From: an uncultured Dorea sp.
GTDB taxonomy: Bacteria; Bacillota; Clostridia; Lachnospirales; Lachnospiraceae
Length of the DNA: 64,000 nt
Assembly (NCBI GenBank): GCA_910584095.1
Contig: CAJTYU010000017.1
Span: forward strand, 1-64,000
Direction: 5' to 3'
Below the pieces are notes generated by a model. The model saw only the letters and a program-made list of their open reading frames with translations, had not been told where the DNA came from and made no database searches. This document shows, piece by piece, positions 1-9,345 of this stretch; the stretch's first letter is position 1, and every line of letters starts with the position of its first letter. Position numbers and translations under genes: made by a program.

Positions 1-111
1 TCTTTGACAAAAGCAATCGTAGAAGCTCACAATGGGACGATTGAAGTTGACAGCACATTAGGTTTGGGAACTTCTTTCGCAATAAATTTTTTGATTCCTA
101 CAAAATTGTAG
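1..111 (+). CDS. Sensor histidine kinase, C-terminal end only (partial)
   Basis: The open frame enters from the left edge and ends at TAG 109-111, leaving 36 residues. They contain the end of a HATPase_c domain: a helix with VEAHNGTIEV followed by the G2-type motif LGLGTSF and a closing beta strand, as in the last part of histidine kinases. It lies just upstream of an ABC ATPase and FtsX permease, the usual order in antimicrobial-peptide sensing modules. Its sensor and phosphoacceptor parts are outside the window, so the signal is unknown. Confidence 0.75.
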   Translation, partial: SLTKAIVEAHNGTIEVDSTLGLGTSFAINFLIPTKL

Positions 112-184
112 GGTAATTGTAATATTGGTGTTGGATTTCTTTGTTATATTTGAGGGCATCAAAACAGAAAGAGGTGTTTACACG

Positions 185-868
185 ATGAATTTATTAGAAG
201 TCAGCAATATCTGTAAGACTTACGGAAGTGGCGAAACCGCCGTACATGCATTAAAAAAAGTAAGTTTTTCCGTTCCCAAAGGTGAGTATGCGGCTATTGT
301 TGGAGAATCTGGTTCCGGTAAGAGTACGCTTCTCAATATGATAGGTGCGCTTGACACTCCCACATCTGGCAAAGTCTTGATTGGAGGAAAAGATACTTTC
401 TCTATGGGTGACCGCAAACTTACTATTTTTCGACGCAGAAATATTGGTTTCATTTTTCAGGCATTTAATCTTATACCAGAGCTTACAGTAGAGCAGAATA
501 TTATTTTTCCGGTACTGCTTGATTATCAGAAACCGGACAGAAAATATTTAGAGGAACTTCTTGCCGTACTAAACCTGAAAGAACGGCGTAACCACTTGCC
601 GAGCCAGTTATCTGGTGGACAGCAGCAGCGAGTAGCAATTGGACGAGCTTTAATAACACGTCCTGCATTGATTCTTGCGGATGAACCAACTGGTAACCTG
701 GATTCCCAGAACAGCAGTGAAGTCATTGCTTTGCTGAAAGAAGCTTCAAGGAAATATGAACAGACAATTATTATGATTACACACAACCGCAGCATTGCTC
801 AGACTGCGGACAGAGTTTTGAACGTATCAGATGGCGTACTGACCGATTTAGGGAGGTGCAGCGAATGA
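185..868 (+). CDS. ABC transporter ATP-binding protein (MacB/BceA-LolD type)
   Basis: A 227-residue cytoplasmic ATPase that powers an FtsX-type permease. It shows Walker A GESGSGKST, Q-loop FIFQAFNLIPELT, signature LSGGQQQR, Walker B ALILADEPTGNLD and the switch histidine in ITHN. The ATG at 185 is preferred to the upstream start at 125 because AAAGAGGTG lies eight bases before it and family members begin at this point. Its stop overlaps the start of the permease (ATGA). The order kinase, ATPase, permease suggests export or target protection against a cationic or cell-wall-active peptide, but the substrate is not shown by sequence. Confidence 0.9.
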   Translation: MNLLEVSNICKTYGSGETAVHALKKVSFSVPKGEYAAIVGESGSGKSTLLNMIGALDTPTSGKVLIGGKDTFSMGDRKLTIFRRRNIGFIFQAFNLIPELTVEQNIIFPVLLDYQKPDRKYLEELLAVLNLKERRNHLPSQLSGGQQQRVAIGRALITRPALILADEPTGNLDSQNSSEVIALLKEASRKYEQTIIMITHNRSIAQTADRVLNVSDGVLTDLGRCSE

Positions 869-3195
869 AAAGTTATCTTAGCCTTGTGCCGATTTCTGCG
901 AAAGTAAGGAAAAGACAAAACCGAATGACAATCTTGTGTATTATCATTTCGGTATTATTGGTAACAACGATTTTTAGCGTTGCAGATATGGGAATCCGAG
1001 CAGAGAATATTTATATGCAGGACAGACATGGGAGTTGGCATATCAAACTGGAAAATATTTCGCAGGATACTGTGGGAGAAATCGGCAGGCGTTCAGATAT
1101 TACTACAGTTGGTTGGTCAGAGGTTTTTAACTATGATGCAGACCAATCATACTATGTCAATGAAAAAAAAGCTGCGTTATATGGAACTGATGAAACATAT
1201 CTGACTTGCCTTGTAAATGGCATTGAGGAAGGGGCTTATCCTCAAAGTGATGATGAAGTAGTACTTAGCTCCAGCGCAAAGTTAGCTTTAAATGTGCAGC
1301 TTGGAGATAATGTGACACTATATACGCCTGCCGGGAATGTTGATTTCATTGTGTCTGGATTTGGTTCGGATGATAAAGAATATTTTGGGGATCAGACGTA
1401 TTTGGTTGCCGTATATATGACGCAGTCAGCCTTTGCCCAAATAATGGAAAAAAATAATATTGTAACCAATCCTGTTTGTTATGTACAGTTTCGGAATGCA
1501 CGGGAAGCATCAAAAGGAATATTAGAAATCAAGGAACAGTATCATCTGCCGGAAGATAGTATTTCTGAAAACACTGCTGTTATGGGTATTGCGGGACAAA
1601 GCAGTAATACATCGGTAAACGGTATTTATGAATTGGCAGCTATGTTATTTGTTTTAGTGCTTTTAGCAGGAGTATTAATGATTTCCGGCAGCATGAACAG
1701 TAATGTGGTGCAAAGGACGAAAATTTTTGGCATGTTACGATGTATTGGTGCGAGTAGACAACAGATTATCCGATTTGTGTGTTTGGAAGCATTAAATTGG
1801 TGTAAAACAGCAGTACCTATCGGTTTGATTTCAGGAACTGTAATCAGTTGGGGTGTTTGTGCATTGTTGCGTTATGGTATTGGTGGCGAATTTGGAGAAA
1901 TGCCTGTTTTTGCAGTTAGCCCTATTGGGATTATTTGTGGTGCGGTAGTTGGTGTTATGACTGTTTTGTTAGCTGCAAGGTCTCCTGCGAAACGTGCATC
2001 TAAAGTTTCGCCCATAGCCGCAGTTTCGGGAAATATGACGAGTGCCGCCATCAGACATCACGCTTCAAAATTACGCTTGGGCAGTGCGGAACGGATATTA
2101 GGCGTTTATCACGCAATATCATCTAAAAGAAGCTGGCTCTTAATGACTGGGAGTTTTTCACTAAGTATTATTTTACTCCTATGTTTGCCTGTCGGACTGG
2201 ATTTTGCTCATGAATTAGTACCGTCATTGCAGTCATGGAATCCGGATATTACACTCAACGGTTATGCCAATGCACTTATATTGGAACAGGATTTATTTGA
2301 CAAGATAGAGGCAATATCAGGAGTGGAGAATATCTGGGCTGCTTCATACATGAATAATATTCCTGCCGCTTCCTCAAATGAAGGAATTGACCATGTGAAT
2401 CTAATCTCTTACAGTGATTCGCTGCTGGATAGCTTTAAGGACAGTATGGTTCAGGGAGATATAGAGGCAGTCTATGGAAAAAGCAATCAGGTTATGACAA
2501 TCAGTAATAAAGATAACCCATTGAAAGTAGGGGATGCCATTCAGATTGCCGGAAAAGAAGTAGAAATTACCTGTTCTGTTTCCAGCGGGGTCTGGCCGGA
2601 TGAATATAGTGTAATCTGTTCACAGGAAACTTTCGAATGGTTGACAGGGGAGCAAAACTATTGTCTGATTGGGATTCAATTAAACGATAATACTGCCGAT
2701 ACAGCCATACAACAGATTAACAGTATGATTGGAAGTGATGTTATCTTTAGTGATGCCCGCAAACAGAATCAGAGCGATGCCAATACCTATTTGGGTGCAC
2801 AGGTTGTTTTATACAGCTTCTTAGCGGTTATCGCTATGATAACCATATTTAATATTATCAATAGTATATCAATGAGCGTAACTGCAAGAACCAAACAATA
2901 CGGTGCTATGAGAGCTGTTGGTATGGATGGGAAACAGCTTACACGAATGATTGCCGCAGAAGCTTTTACTTATGCTGTTTCAGGTCTTATTGTTGGCTGT
3001 GGTATCGGAATACCAATTAACCATTTCCTGCATGAACGGTTACTTACGAGATATTTTGGAACACCGTGGAGTTTACCAATCGTATTGATTGCCATTATTG
3101 TTCTATTTGATTTCATTTCTGTTCTGATTGCGGTTCGTGGGCCGTCTAAACGGATATGCAATATGCCGATTACTTTAACTATTAACGAATTGTAA
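865..3195 (+). CDS. FtsX-like ABC transporter permease, 776 residues
   Basis: A large permease with a first membrane segment near residues 20-40, an extracellular domain of about 200 residues, a first FtsX core (three helices, about residues 250-390), a second extracellular domain, and a second FtsX core (about 645-765) with the family motif ARTKQYGAMRAVGMDGKQL. Start 865 (ATG overlapping the ATPase stop) follows GGGAGG at a normal distance; the GTG at 856 lies inside that ribosome site. It forms the membrane half of the transporter with the upstream ATPase. The duplicated FtsX core with two extracellular domains fits the MacB/SalY/YknZ-like permeases; exact substrate unknown. Confidence 0.85.
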   Translation: MKSYLSLVPISAKVRKRQNRMTILCIIISVLLVTTIFSVADMGIRAENIYMQDRHGSWHIKLENISQDTVGEIGRRSDITTVGWSEVFNYDADQSYYVNEKKAALYGTDETYLTCLVNGIEEGAYPQSDDEVVLSSSAKLALNVQLGDNVTLYTPAGNVDFIVSGFGSDDKEYFGDQTYLVAVYMTQSAFAQIMEKNNIVTNPVCYVQFRNAREASKGILEIKEQYHLPEDSISENTAVMGIAGQSSNTSVNGIYELAAMLFVLVLLAGVLMISGSMNSNVVQRTKIFGMLRCIGASRQQIIRFVCLEALNWCKTAVPIGLISGTVISWGVCALLRYGIGGEFGEMPVFAVSPIGIICGAVVGVMTVLLAARSPAKRASKVSPIAAVSGNMTSAAIRHHASKLRLGSAERILGVYHAISSKRSWLLMTGSFSLSIILLLCLPVGLDFAHELVPSLQSWNPDITLNGYANALILEQDLFDKIEAISGVENIWAASYMNNIPAASSNEGIDHVNLISYSDSLLDSFKDSMVQGDIEAVYGKSNQVMTISNKDNPLKVGDAIQIAGKEVEITCSVSSGVWPDEYSVICSQETFEWLTGEQNYCLIGIQLNDNTADTAIQQINSMIGSDVIFSDARKQNQSDANTYLGAQVVLYSFLAVIAMITIFNIINSISMSVTARTKQYGAMRAVGMDGKQLTRMIAAEAFTYAVSGLIVGCGIGIPINHFLHERLLTRYFGTPWSLPIVLIAIIVLFDFISVLIAVRGPSKRICNMPITLTINEL

Positions 3196-3213
3196 TAACG
3201 GAGTGATATATCT

Positions 3214-3807
3214 ATGCTTGTTCAGGATATACTACGATCGAGTGTTCTAAGTCAGGTTTGACTTTTTGGGCAGATACACCCACGCAGACAATGGCGCAGA
3301 TTCAGTCTGAGATTACAGATTCAGGGATTACTTGTGATTATACGCTGATCAATCTGTCTTCCGCAGTTGAATTGTTCCGCAGTACCAGATTTGTTGTGGA
3401 TGTATTTACTTACGCATTTGGCGCTATGATTTCTCTGATTACGGTTGCAAATGTATTTTAATATCATTTTGACGAATATTCGGATCAGGCGGTGGGAACT
3501 TGCTATGCTGCGCTCAGTTGGAATGTCGGAACGTAGTTTTAACCGGATGATGTATTTCGAGTGTTTCTTTTATTGGATGCGTATACTCCTGTTTGGGGTG
3601 CCGATTGCAGGTATTTTTTCGTGACTGATCTACAAAGGAATGGTAGCTAAGGAACAGATTGAAGGATTTGCATATCATTTTCCGTGGAAAAGCATGGCTG
3701 CCAGTATATTAGGTGTGCTTTGTGTTGTTTTTGTTACAATGCTGTATGCTGCCAGTAAGATTAGGAAAGAAAATATCATTGATGCACTTAGGGATGATAT
3801 GACTTAA
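3214..3807 (+). pseudogene. Remnant of a second FtsX-like permease
   Basis: A ribosome site (GGAGTG) and ATG at 3214 begin MLVQDILRS, then the frame is lost. From about 3225 another frame encodes the end of an extracellular domain (TIECSKSGLTFWAD onward). Near 3456 one extra T shifts the frame; the continuation reads IILTNIRIRRWELAMLRSVGMSERSF, cut in this report by reading across the shift, and matches the FtsX cytoplasmic loop. An in-frame TGA near 3619-3621 interrupts the following helix before the terminal IRKENIIDALR. Three lesions plus the missing N-terminal half show a dead gene. It sits directly after an intact permease, so it may be a decayed partner or tandem copy. Confidence 0.75.
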
Positions 3808-3882
3808 AAGATAAATATCTGTAACCAAAAGTAGGAGCTGTTGTCGTTTCGAGAAAATGTGTAGGGAAATGTTATAAATATG

Positions 3883-3911
3883 TTGTATAAATGACTGCTA
3901 TATGCTATGCT
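3883..3911 (+). promoter_or_regulatory. Predicted promoter of the restriction-modification operon
   Basis: TTGTAT (3883-3888), a 17-base spacer and TATGCT (3906-3911) with a TGC extension form a sigma-A type promoter about 45 bases before the HTH controller gene. It is the only good promoter seen before the tightly packed operon to 10842. Confidence 0.55.
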
Positions 3912-3955
3912 TTGAAAGGTTCAATATAGGTATTTTGTCGAAAGAGGTACTAAGC

Positions 3956-4165
3956 ATGAGCTTTTCAGAAGATATAAAGCACATTCGTAGAAAAGCGTTT
4001 TTAACGCAAGAAGACTTTGCTAAAGAGATTGGGGTTTCTTTTGCGACAGTTAATAGATGGGAAACTGGAAAAGCAAAGCCTAATCTAAAAACCATGAAGT
4101 TAATAGATGACTATTGCAAGCGCAATTCTATTGATTTTGATATCAGTGAAGAAATTACAGACTGA
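3956..4165 (+). CDS. Small XRE-family HTH regulator, likely controller of the R-M operon
   Basis: A 69-residue protein that is little more than one Cro/C1-type helix-turn-helix: IRRKAFLTQEDFAKEIGVSFATVNRWE, shown here as its central 20 or so residues around LTQEDFAKEIGVSFATVNRW. The start at 3956 follows AAAGAGG at eight bases; the longer frame from 3902 has no ribosome site. The stop lies 16 bases before the first methyltransferase. Small HTH proteins at the head of restriction-modification operons (C proteins) set the timing of methylase and nuclease expression; that role is inferred from position. It could also be an ordinary repressor. Confidence 0.75.
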   Translation: MSFSEDIKHIRRKAFLTQEDFAKEIGVSFATVNRWETGKAKPNLKTMKLIDDYCKRNSIDFDISEEITD

Positions 4166-4181
4166 AGAAGGATGTTAATTA

Positions 4182-5279
4182 ATGGAACGAAAACTTACCT
4201 GTTTGGATTTATTTTGCGGAGCCGGAGGATTGTCTAAAGGTTTCCTTGATGCTGGATATGAAGTGGTTCTTGGTGTTGACTATGATGATGCTGCATTAAG
4301 GACATTTCAGGAAAACCATGGCTCGGCAACAGCGATGAAATTAGATTTGTTTGACCATGCAAATCTTGACCATATTGTTGAATTCTTAAAAGACAAAGGG
4401 ATTGATGACTTAGATGTTCTCATAGGAGGTCCTCCTTGCCAAGGTTTTTCTTATGCAGGAAAGATGAACATTAATGATAAAAGGAACTTCCTGTACCTTG
4501 CTATGGTAAAATTGACTGATCGGTTAAAACCTAAGGCTGTTCTGCTTGAAAATGTACTTGCTATGATTGAAGCAAAAGGCGGAGTGGGAGCAAAAAGAGT
4601 GATTAAGGACTTTTGTGAGATAGGTTATAAAATGGTTCCGAAGGTGCTTTTTGCGCCCGATTATGGTGTGCCTCAATTAAGACGAAGGGTTTTCTTTGTG
4701 GGCCTTAAAAATTCGGATGTGGATTTCGAGTTTCCGCTGCCCATAGTTGATGAGGCGCACTATGTTACGTGTGAACAAGCTATTAGCGATTTGCCAAGTC
4801 TTCAGCTGGAGAATGGTGATATTATTCGTGGAACTGTAGTCCAGGAATATATAGCCCCGCCAATGTCTGAATATCAAAAACTTATGAGAGGCAGATCGGC
4901 ATTTGTATATAATCACATTGGAAGCGTGCCTATTGAGAAAACGAGGAAAATGATTGCGTTGGTTCCGGAAGGTAAAAACTATCTGGCATTACCCGAAGAA
5001 TACAGAGGGATGTATAAATACCACGAAGCTCTTACTAGGTATCATAGTAAAAAACCTTCTCTGACCATAAATACTGGGCATAGATCTCATTTTCACTATA
5101 AGTGGAACCGAATTCCGACCGTAAGAGAAAGTGCACGATTACAAAGTTTTCCTGATGACTTCTTGTTTTTCGGAAATCAATCAGATCAGTTTAAACAGGT
5201 TGGTAATGCTGTGCCTCCGATGCTTGGGCAGGCTATTGCAGAGCAGTTAAAAAATATATTGATAAATGAGGAACAGTAA
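4182..5279 (+). CDS. DNA (cytosine-5-)-methyltransferase, first of a pair
   Basis: A 365-residue enzyme that transfers a methyl group from S-adenosylmethionine to C5 of cytosine in a target site. Motif I LDLFCGAGGLSKGF is at residues 8-21, motif IV GGPPCQGFS carries the catalytic Cys86, motif VI is LLENV, motif VIII QLRRRVFFVG and motif X QVGNAVPPMLG. The stretch between VIII and X (about 190-310) is the target-recognition region. It is separated by two bases from a second, unlike C5 methyltransferase and then overlaps restriction genes. Paired C5 methylases with McrBC-like restriction subunits are known from the LlaJI and BsuMI systems, where two enzymes may protect the two strands of a site. 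The recognition sequence cannot be read from here. Confidence 0.92.
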   Translation: MERKLTCLDLFCGAGGLSKGFLDAGYEVVLGVDYDDAALRTFQENHGSATAMKLDLFDHANLDHIVEFLKDKGIDDLDVLIGGPPCQGFSYAGKMNINDKRNFLYLAMVKLTDRLKPKAVLLENVLAMIEAKGGVGAKRVIKDFCEIGYKMVPKVLFAPDYGVPQLRRRVFFVGLKNSDVDFEFPLPIVDEAHYVTCEQAISDLPSLQLENGDIIRGTVVQEYIAPPMSEYQKLMRGRSAFVYNHIGSVPIEKTRKMIALVPEGKNYLALPEEYRGMYKYHEALTRYHSKKPSLTINTGHRSHFHYKWNRIPTVRESARLQSFPDDFLFFGNQSDQFKQVGNAVPPMLGQAIAEQLKNILINEEQ

Positions 5280-5281
5280 AA

Positions 5282-6574
5282 ATGTCATATAAGATGATTG
5301 ACCTGTTTGCTGGATGCGGAGGTCTGGAAGATGGATTTATGCAAAGCGGTAAATACGAGGATGTTGCCGCAGTTGAATGGCTACAGCCTCAAGTGAAAAC
5401 GTTGATTCATCGATTAAAAATTAAATGGAACATTGCGGATGCTGACGAGCGTGTAATGTGCTTTGATGTTCAAAAAGAAGAAGAATTATTTCAAGGATGG
5501 AGCTATGAATCCGTTGCCCCTTCTCGTGAACTCCTTCCTAACGGGAAGGAAAGCCGTTATAAAACAGGCCCCTATGGAGATGGAAAGGGTTTGGACTATT
5601 TTGTGAATAATGCAGGTGGAATAGATATTATTATCGGTGGTCCGCCTTGCCAAGCATATTCAGTTGCCGGGCGTGTCCGCGATGAGAACGGAATGAAAGA
5701 TGACTATAGAAATTATTTATTTGAGCACTATCTTAATGTAGTAAATCGATATAAGCCAAAGGTATTCATATTTGAAAATGTTCCAGGCATGTTGAGTGCC
5801 ATGCCGGATGGAACACCTATTACTCAATTAATTCGTAATGGATTTGAAGGTGTTGGATATGAAATAATTGATGACATAAAAAAATATGCTAAAATAAATG
5901 CGAGTGATTATGGGGTTCCGCAGCACCGGGAAAGATTAATCATCTTGGGAGTTAGAAAGGATGCTTGCGATCACCCACAGGCTCTTTTAAAGGATTTTTA
6001 TACGGCAATTTTGCCGAATTATCAGGTGACTCATAAGATTTCGGTTGAAGAGGCCATAGGTGACTTGCCTCCTATCTATCCAATAATAAATGAAAGCACA
6101 TCATCACGCAGAATAGGTTATACCAAACCGGAGTGCCATACTTCGTGGCATCGTGCCAGACATCATAGTTTGCGGGATGTTGAAATCTACGGAATGCTTG
6201 CAGACGATATTCTTTCTGGAAGAAATAAATACGTAGATAGCCAGAGTCTGAGTGCTTTATATGAAGAACGTGTTGGAGCAAAATCTCCAATACACAGATA
6301 CCATGTCCTGCGGAAAGATGAACCGAGTACTACAATCATTTCGCATCTTGACAGGGACGGTAATCGGTTTATACATTACGATCCAAAGCAATGCCGAGAT
6401 ATTACACCACGTGAGGCAGCGAGAATTCAGTCCTTTGATGATGACTTTGAGTTTATCGGAAACCAGACAGATACATATATTATGATTGGGAATGCTGTGC
6501 CTCCAAAACTTGCTAAGTGTGTAGCTCTGGCAGTTGCGGAGGTGCTTGATAGACTAATGGGGAAGCAGCTATGA
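5282..6574 (+). CDS. DNA (cytosine-5-)-methyltransferase, second of a pair
   Basis: A 430-residue C5-cytosine methyltransferase with motif I IDLFAGCGGLEDGF at the N-terminus, motif IV GGPPCQAYSVAGR with catalytic Cys123, motif VI FENV, motif VIII PQHRERLIILG and motif X MIGNAVPPKLAK. Compared with its neighbour it has a longer insert between motifs I and IV (about residues 45-110) and a different target region, so the two probably recognise different sequences or opposite strands of an asymmetric site. GAGGAA supplies the ribosome site inside the end of the first methylase, and its stop overlaps the next start by four bases, showing translational coupling. Confidence 0.92.
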   Translation: MSYKMIDLFAGCGGLEDGFMQSGKYEDVAAVEWLQPQVKTLIHRLKIKWNIADADERVMCFDVQKEEELFQGWSYESVAPSRELLPNGKESRYKTGPYGDGKGLDYFVNNAGGIDIIIGGPPCQAYSVAGRVRDENGMKDDYRNYLFEHYLNVVNRYKPKVFIFENVPGMLSAMPDGTPITQLIRNGFEGVGYEIIDDIKKYAKINASDYGVPQHRERLIILGVRKDACDHPQALLKDFYTAILPNYQVTHKISVEEAIGDLPPIYPIINESTSSRRIGYTKPECHTSWHRARHHSLRDVEIYGMLADDILSGRNKYVDSQSLSALYEERVGAKSPIHRYHVLRKDEPSTTIISHLDRDGNRFIHYDPKQCRDITPREAARIQSFDDDFEFIGNQTDTYIMIGNAVPPKLAKCVALAVAEVLDRLMGKQL

Positions 6575-9333
6575 CAAACGCAACAATTGCCTTAATTGAT
6601 GAATTAAGCGAAATCATTGATAAAAACAAATATTTGATTTTGTCTGGTGGATCAGGTGTTGGAAAGACATATCTTGCATCTGCTATTGTAGAAAATTGCC
6701 TTAAACGATCCTTTAATTCGCAAGGCGAATTATCTAATGGAAAAGATAGATTTGATCTTGATTTAGAGTTTGTCCCAGTTCACTCTTCATTTTCTTACGA
6801 GGATTTTGTTTCGGGTATTTCTATACAGACAGAAGACGGTAATGTCATTTTTAGATATGAGGACAAGTTATTCTTGTCATTGTTAAAGAGAGCAAATGTA
6901 AGCTGGAAAAACAAAGATGACAAAAAGTACTTTTTGATACTTGACGATATTGGGCGTGGTGCAATTTCTGGAATATTGGGTGATATGCTTCCGCTGATTG
7001 AACCGCATGGGGAAAACACATATAGGATAACCACGAGGGATAAATCAAGTGTTTGGATTTCTCCTAATGTATATATTATCGCAACGCGAAGTACAACAGT
7101 AGATTCCTTGGAGCAGTTTAATTATGGTTTCTTCCGTCACTTTTACGAAAGGAATGTCGAGAATGACTATAGGTATATGAGCGATAGTGCCAATGCATCA
7201 TATTCAGATTATGATATATCGGCCAATGCAATGTATTATCGTGCAAGACGAATTGTGACAGACAACTTAAAGCATCGTTATCAACTATCGGCATCTGAGC
7301 AGGATAAATATGTTATAGGGCATGGAATATATAAAGACACAGGAACAACCATGCTTGCACGTTACCAGATTATTCCAATACTGAAACAGTATGTTAAGGA
7401 TGGAATTCTTGAGAAAACTGCGAAAACGAATATAGCTGCTTTTCAGAAATTGGTTGAAGGAAAGTATAGCAAAGACATTAGTTTTGCAGATAATAACAGA
7501 ATTTCAGTAAAGAAAAAAGATGTAACAGCAGGTGATTTCCGCAGTCAGGGTTTGACACACCAACCAATGGTGAATCTTGTAACCCGAATAAAGGAACAAG
7601 GACTTTTAGATGATGCGGACATTATTCAGGGAATTATGTTTAATCCACAAGTTCTTGTCAGAAAAAAAGCGAAACTGGATAAAGTTGAGCGTACTTTTTC
7701 AAGTCCCGGGTACCTTTATGTTGAACGCAAAAATAGAGACATTTATACATATGGAACAACTGTTGGCGGTAATGGAAAAGTCAAGCGTCCAAGATTTTTC
7801 TATTCGGGTAATAAAGATGATATTGTTGTGGTTGATGGGGTTGATTATGCTATAGCATCTGAAATGCAGCCGAAAGAATATACCCGGTGGTATGAGGATT
7901 TAGATAGTGGCACCGAGGAGAATGAACGTTATTCTTCCTCACCAAATACAATGATGTTTCGGATTTTAAGGAGTTATTATAGGGCATTAGAACAACACTA
8001 CTCGTCCTATCTTGCAGAATATCCCGGAGATGAGAATATCTACAGACTTAAAATTTATGCAGCACAAGAATACAAACTTTTGATTAGCGAGTCGAGAAAG
8101 CTTCATCCTGAGGTTTCTGATGAGGCAGATGTTAATCTAAGGGCAAATGTTGAGTTTAGAAATGTCATATCCAAGTTGACATTATTTTGGAAAAACATTG
8201 GAGAAACCATTATCGTTGGCGGTCAGACAATCACGGTGGAAGGAGTATACAAAGTGGACAATAGTAAAAAATATGAGGAATACTTAAGGGCAATGGAAAC
8301 ATTAGGTATTCATCAAATGATCATGCAAGGCCCTCCGGGAACTTCTAAAACTTATTCGGCGAGGGAGTTTCTTAAGTATATAGGGAAAGGAGCATCTGAA
8401 TCCGAGTTCATTTCTGATGAAACACTTGATTCTCTTCAAATCAAAAGCTATTGTAAAGAAAAACCTCTTTCTGATTGGGCAGAAGATAATCCGGATGAGT
8501 CCCCTATTATGGCTTGGGATATTGTTCAGTTCCATCCTTCCTATGGATATGAGGATTTTGTTCGTGGAATAGAGGTAAGTACTATAAGATCGCAGGATGG
8601 AGAAAAGTCTGCGGTTTCTTATGAAACGGTTAACAAAATTTTAGGCGAGATGGCCGAAGCGGCATCACGTCTGGAATTTAAAGATACAAAATTTTTCCTT
8701 GTAATTGATGAAATCAATAGAGCTAACCTTGCAACAGTATTTGGTGAATTGATCTACGGTCTTGAATATAGAGGAAAGAGCGTGGCAACTCCATATACCG
8801 TGGAAAATTCTAATAAAGTAGTTTTACCGGAGAATCTGTATATCTTGGGTACTATGAACACAGCGGATAAATCAATTGGCGGAATTGATTACGCTATCCG
8901 CAGACGTTTCTTGTTCTTTTCTTTACTTCCTGAGAGAAGAACCATTTTGGAGCACAAAATTGGTACACTTGGTAATGCTGATACTGAGATAAAACAGCAA
9001 GAAATAAATGAAAAGGCAGCTATTCTATTTGACCGAGTTGCTGAACTATTTAATGCTGATAATTTGAATAGTGAGTACTATAAAGACGATGTTCAAATCG
9101 GTCATACCTATTTCCTTGTTTCTTCGGAAGAACAGTTATACCTACGATTCAGATATCAGATGCTTCCTATTTTGAGAGAATACTATAAAGATGGAATGTT
9201 TCAATTTGATCACCCAGAAGTTGACGGCGATGGCTGGTCAGGTTTGATTGGATGCATTACGGGGGATATTGATATTAACGCAGATGCGGATAAAGTGAAG
9301 GACATTTTTGATAAACTTGTTAAACACGAATAG
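6571..9333 (+). CDS. McrB-like restriction protein with two AAA+ domains
   Basis: A 920-residue protein with two AAA modules. The first has Walker A GGSGVGKT (residues 26-33) and Walker B FLILDD (121-126); in place of the McrB NxxD motif it reads ATRSTTVDS. The second has GPPGTSKT (587-594), Walker B VIDEINRAN (Asp713-Glu714) and the McrB GTPase signature MNTAD (Asn763-Asp766). Known McrB proteins form rings that use GTP to translocate DNA and activate the McrC nuclease; most have one such domain. The 230 residues between the modules match nothing I recognise. It overlaps the second methylase and abuts the McrC-like gene, so it is inferred to be the motor subunit of a LlaJI/BsuMI-type system. 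Confidence 0.85.
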   Translation: MTNATIALIDELSEIIDKNKYLILSGGSGVGKTYLASAIVENCLKRSFNSQGELSNGKDRFDLDLEFVPVHSSFSYEDFVSGISIQTEDGNVIFRYEDKLFLSLLKRANVSWKNKDDKKYFLILDDIGRGAISGILGDMLPLIEPHGENTYRITTRDKSSVWISPNVYIIATRSTTVDSLEQFNYGFFRHFYERNVENDYRYMSDSANASYSDYDISANAMYYRARRIVTDNLKHRYQLSASEQDKYVIGHGIYKDTGTTMLARYQIIPILKQYVKDGILEKTAKTNIAAFQKLVEGKYSKDISFADNNRISVKKKDVTAGDFRSQGLTHQPMVNLVTRIKEQGLLDDADIIQGIMFNPQVLVRKKAKLDKVERTFSSPGYLYVERKNRDIYTYGTTVGGNGKVKRPRFFYSGNKDDIVVVDGVDYAIASEMQPKEYTRWYEDLDSGTEENERYSSSPNTMMFRILRSYYRALEQHYSSYLAEYPGDENIYRLKIYAAQEYKLLISESRKLHPEVSDEADVNLRANVEFRNVISKLTLFWKNIGETIIVGGQTITVEGVYKVDNSKKYEEYLRAMETLGIHQMIMQGPPGTSKTYSAREFLKYIGKGASESEFISDETLDSLQIKSYCKEKPLSDWAEDNPDESPIMAWDIVQFHPSYGYEDFVRGIEVSTIRSQDGEKSAVSYETVNKILGEMAEAASRLEFKDTKFFLVIDEINRANLATVFGELIYGLEYRGKSVATPYTVENSNKVVLPENLYILGTMNTADKSIGGIDYAIRRRFLFFSLLPERRTILEHKIGTLGNADTEIKQQEINEKAAILFDRVAELFNADNLNSEYYKDDVQIGHTYFLVSSEEQLYLRFRYQMLPILREYYKDGMFQFDHPEVDGDGWSGLIGCITGDIDINADADKVKDIFDKLVKHE

Positions 9334-9345
9334 GTGAGGTCTGCT

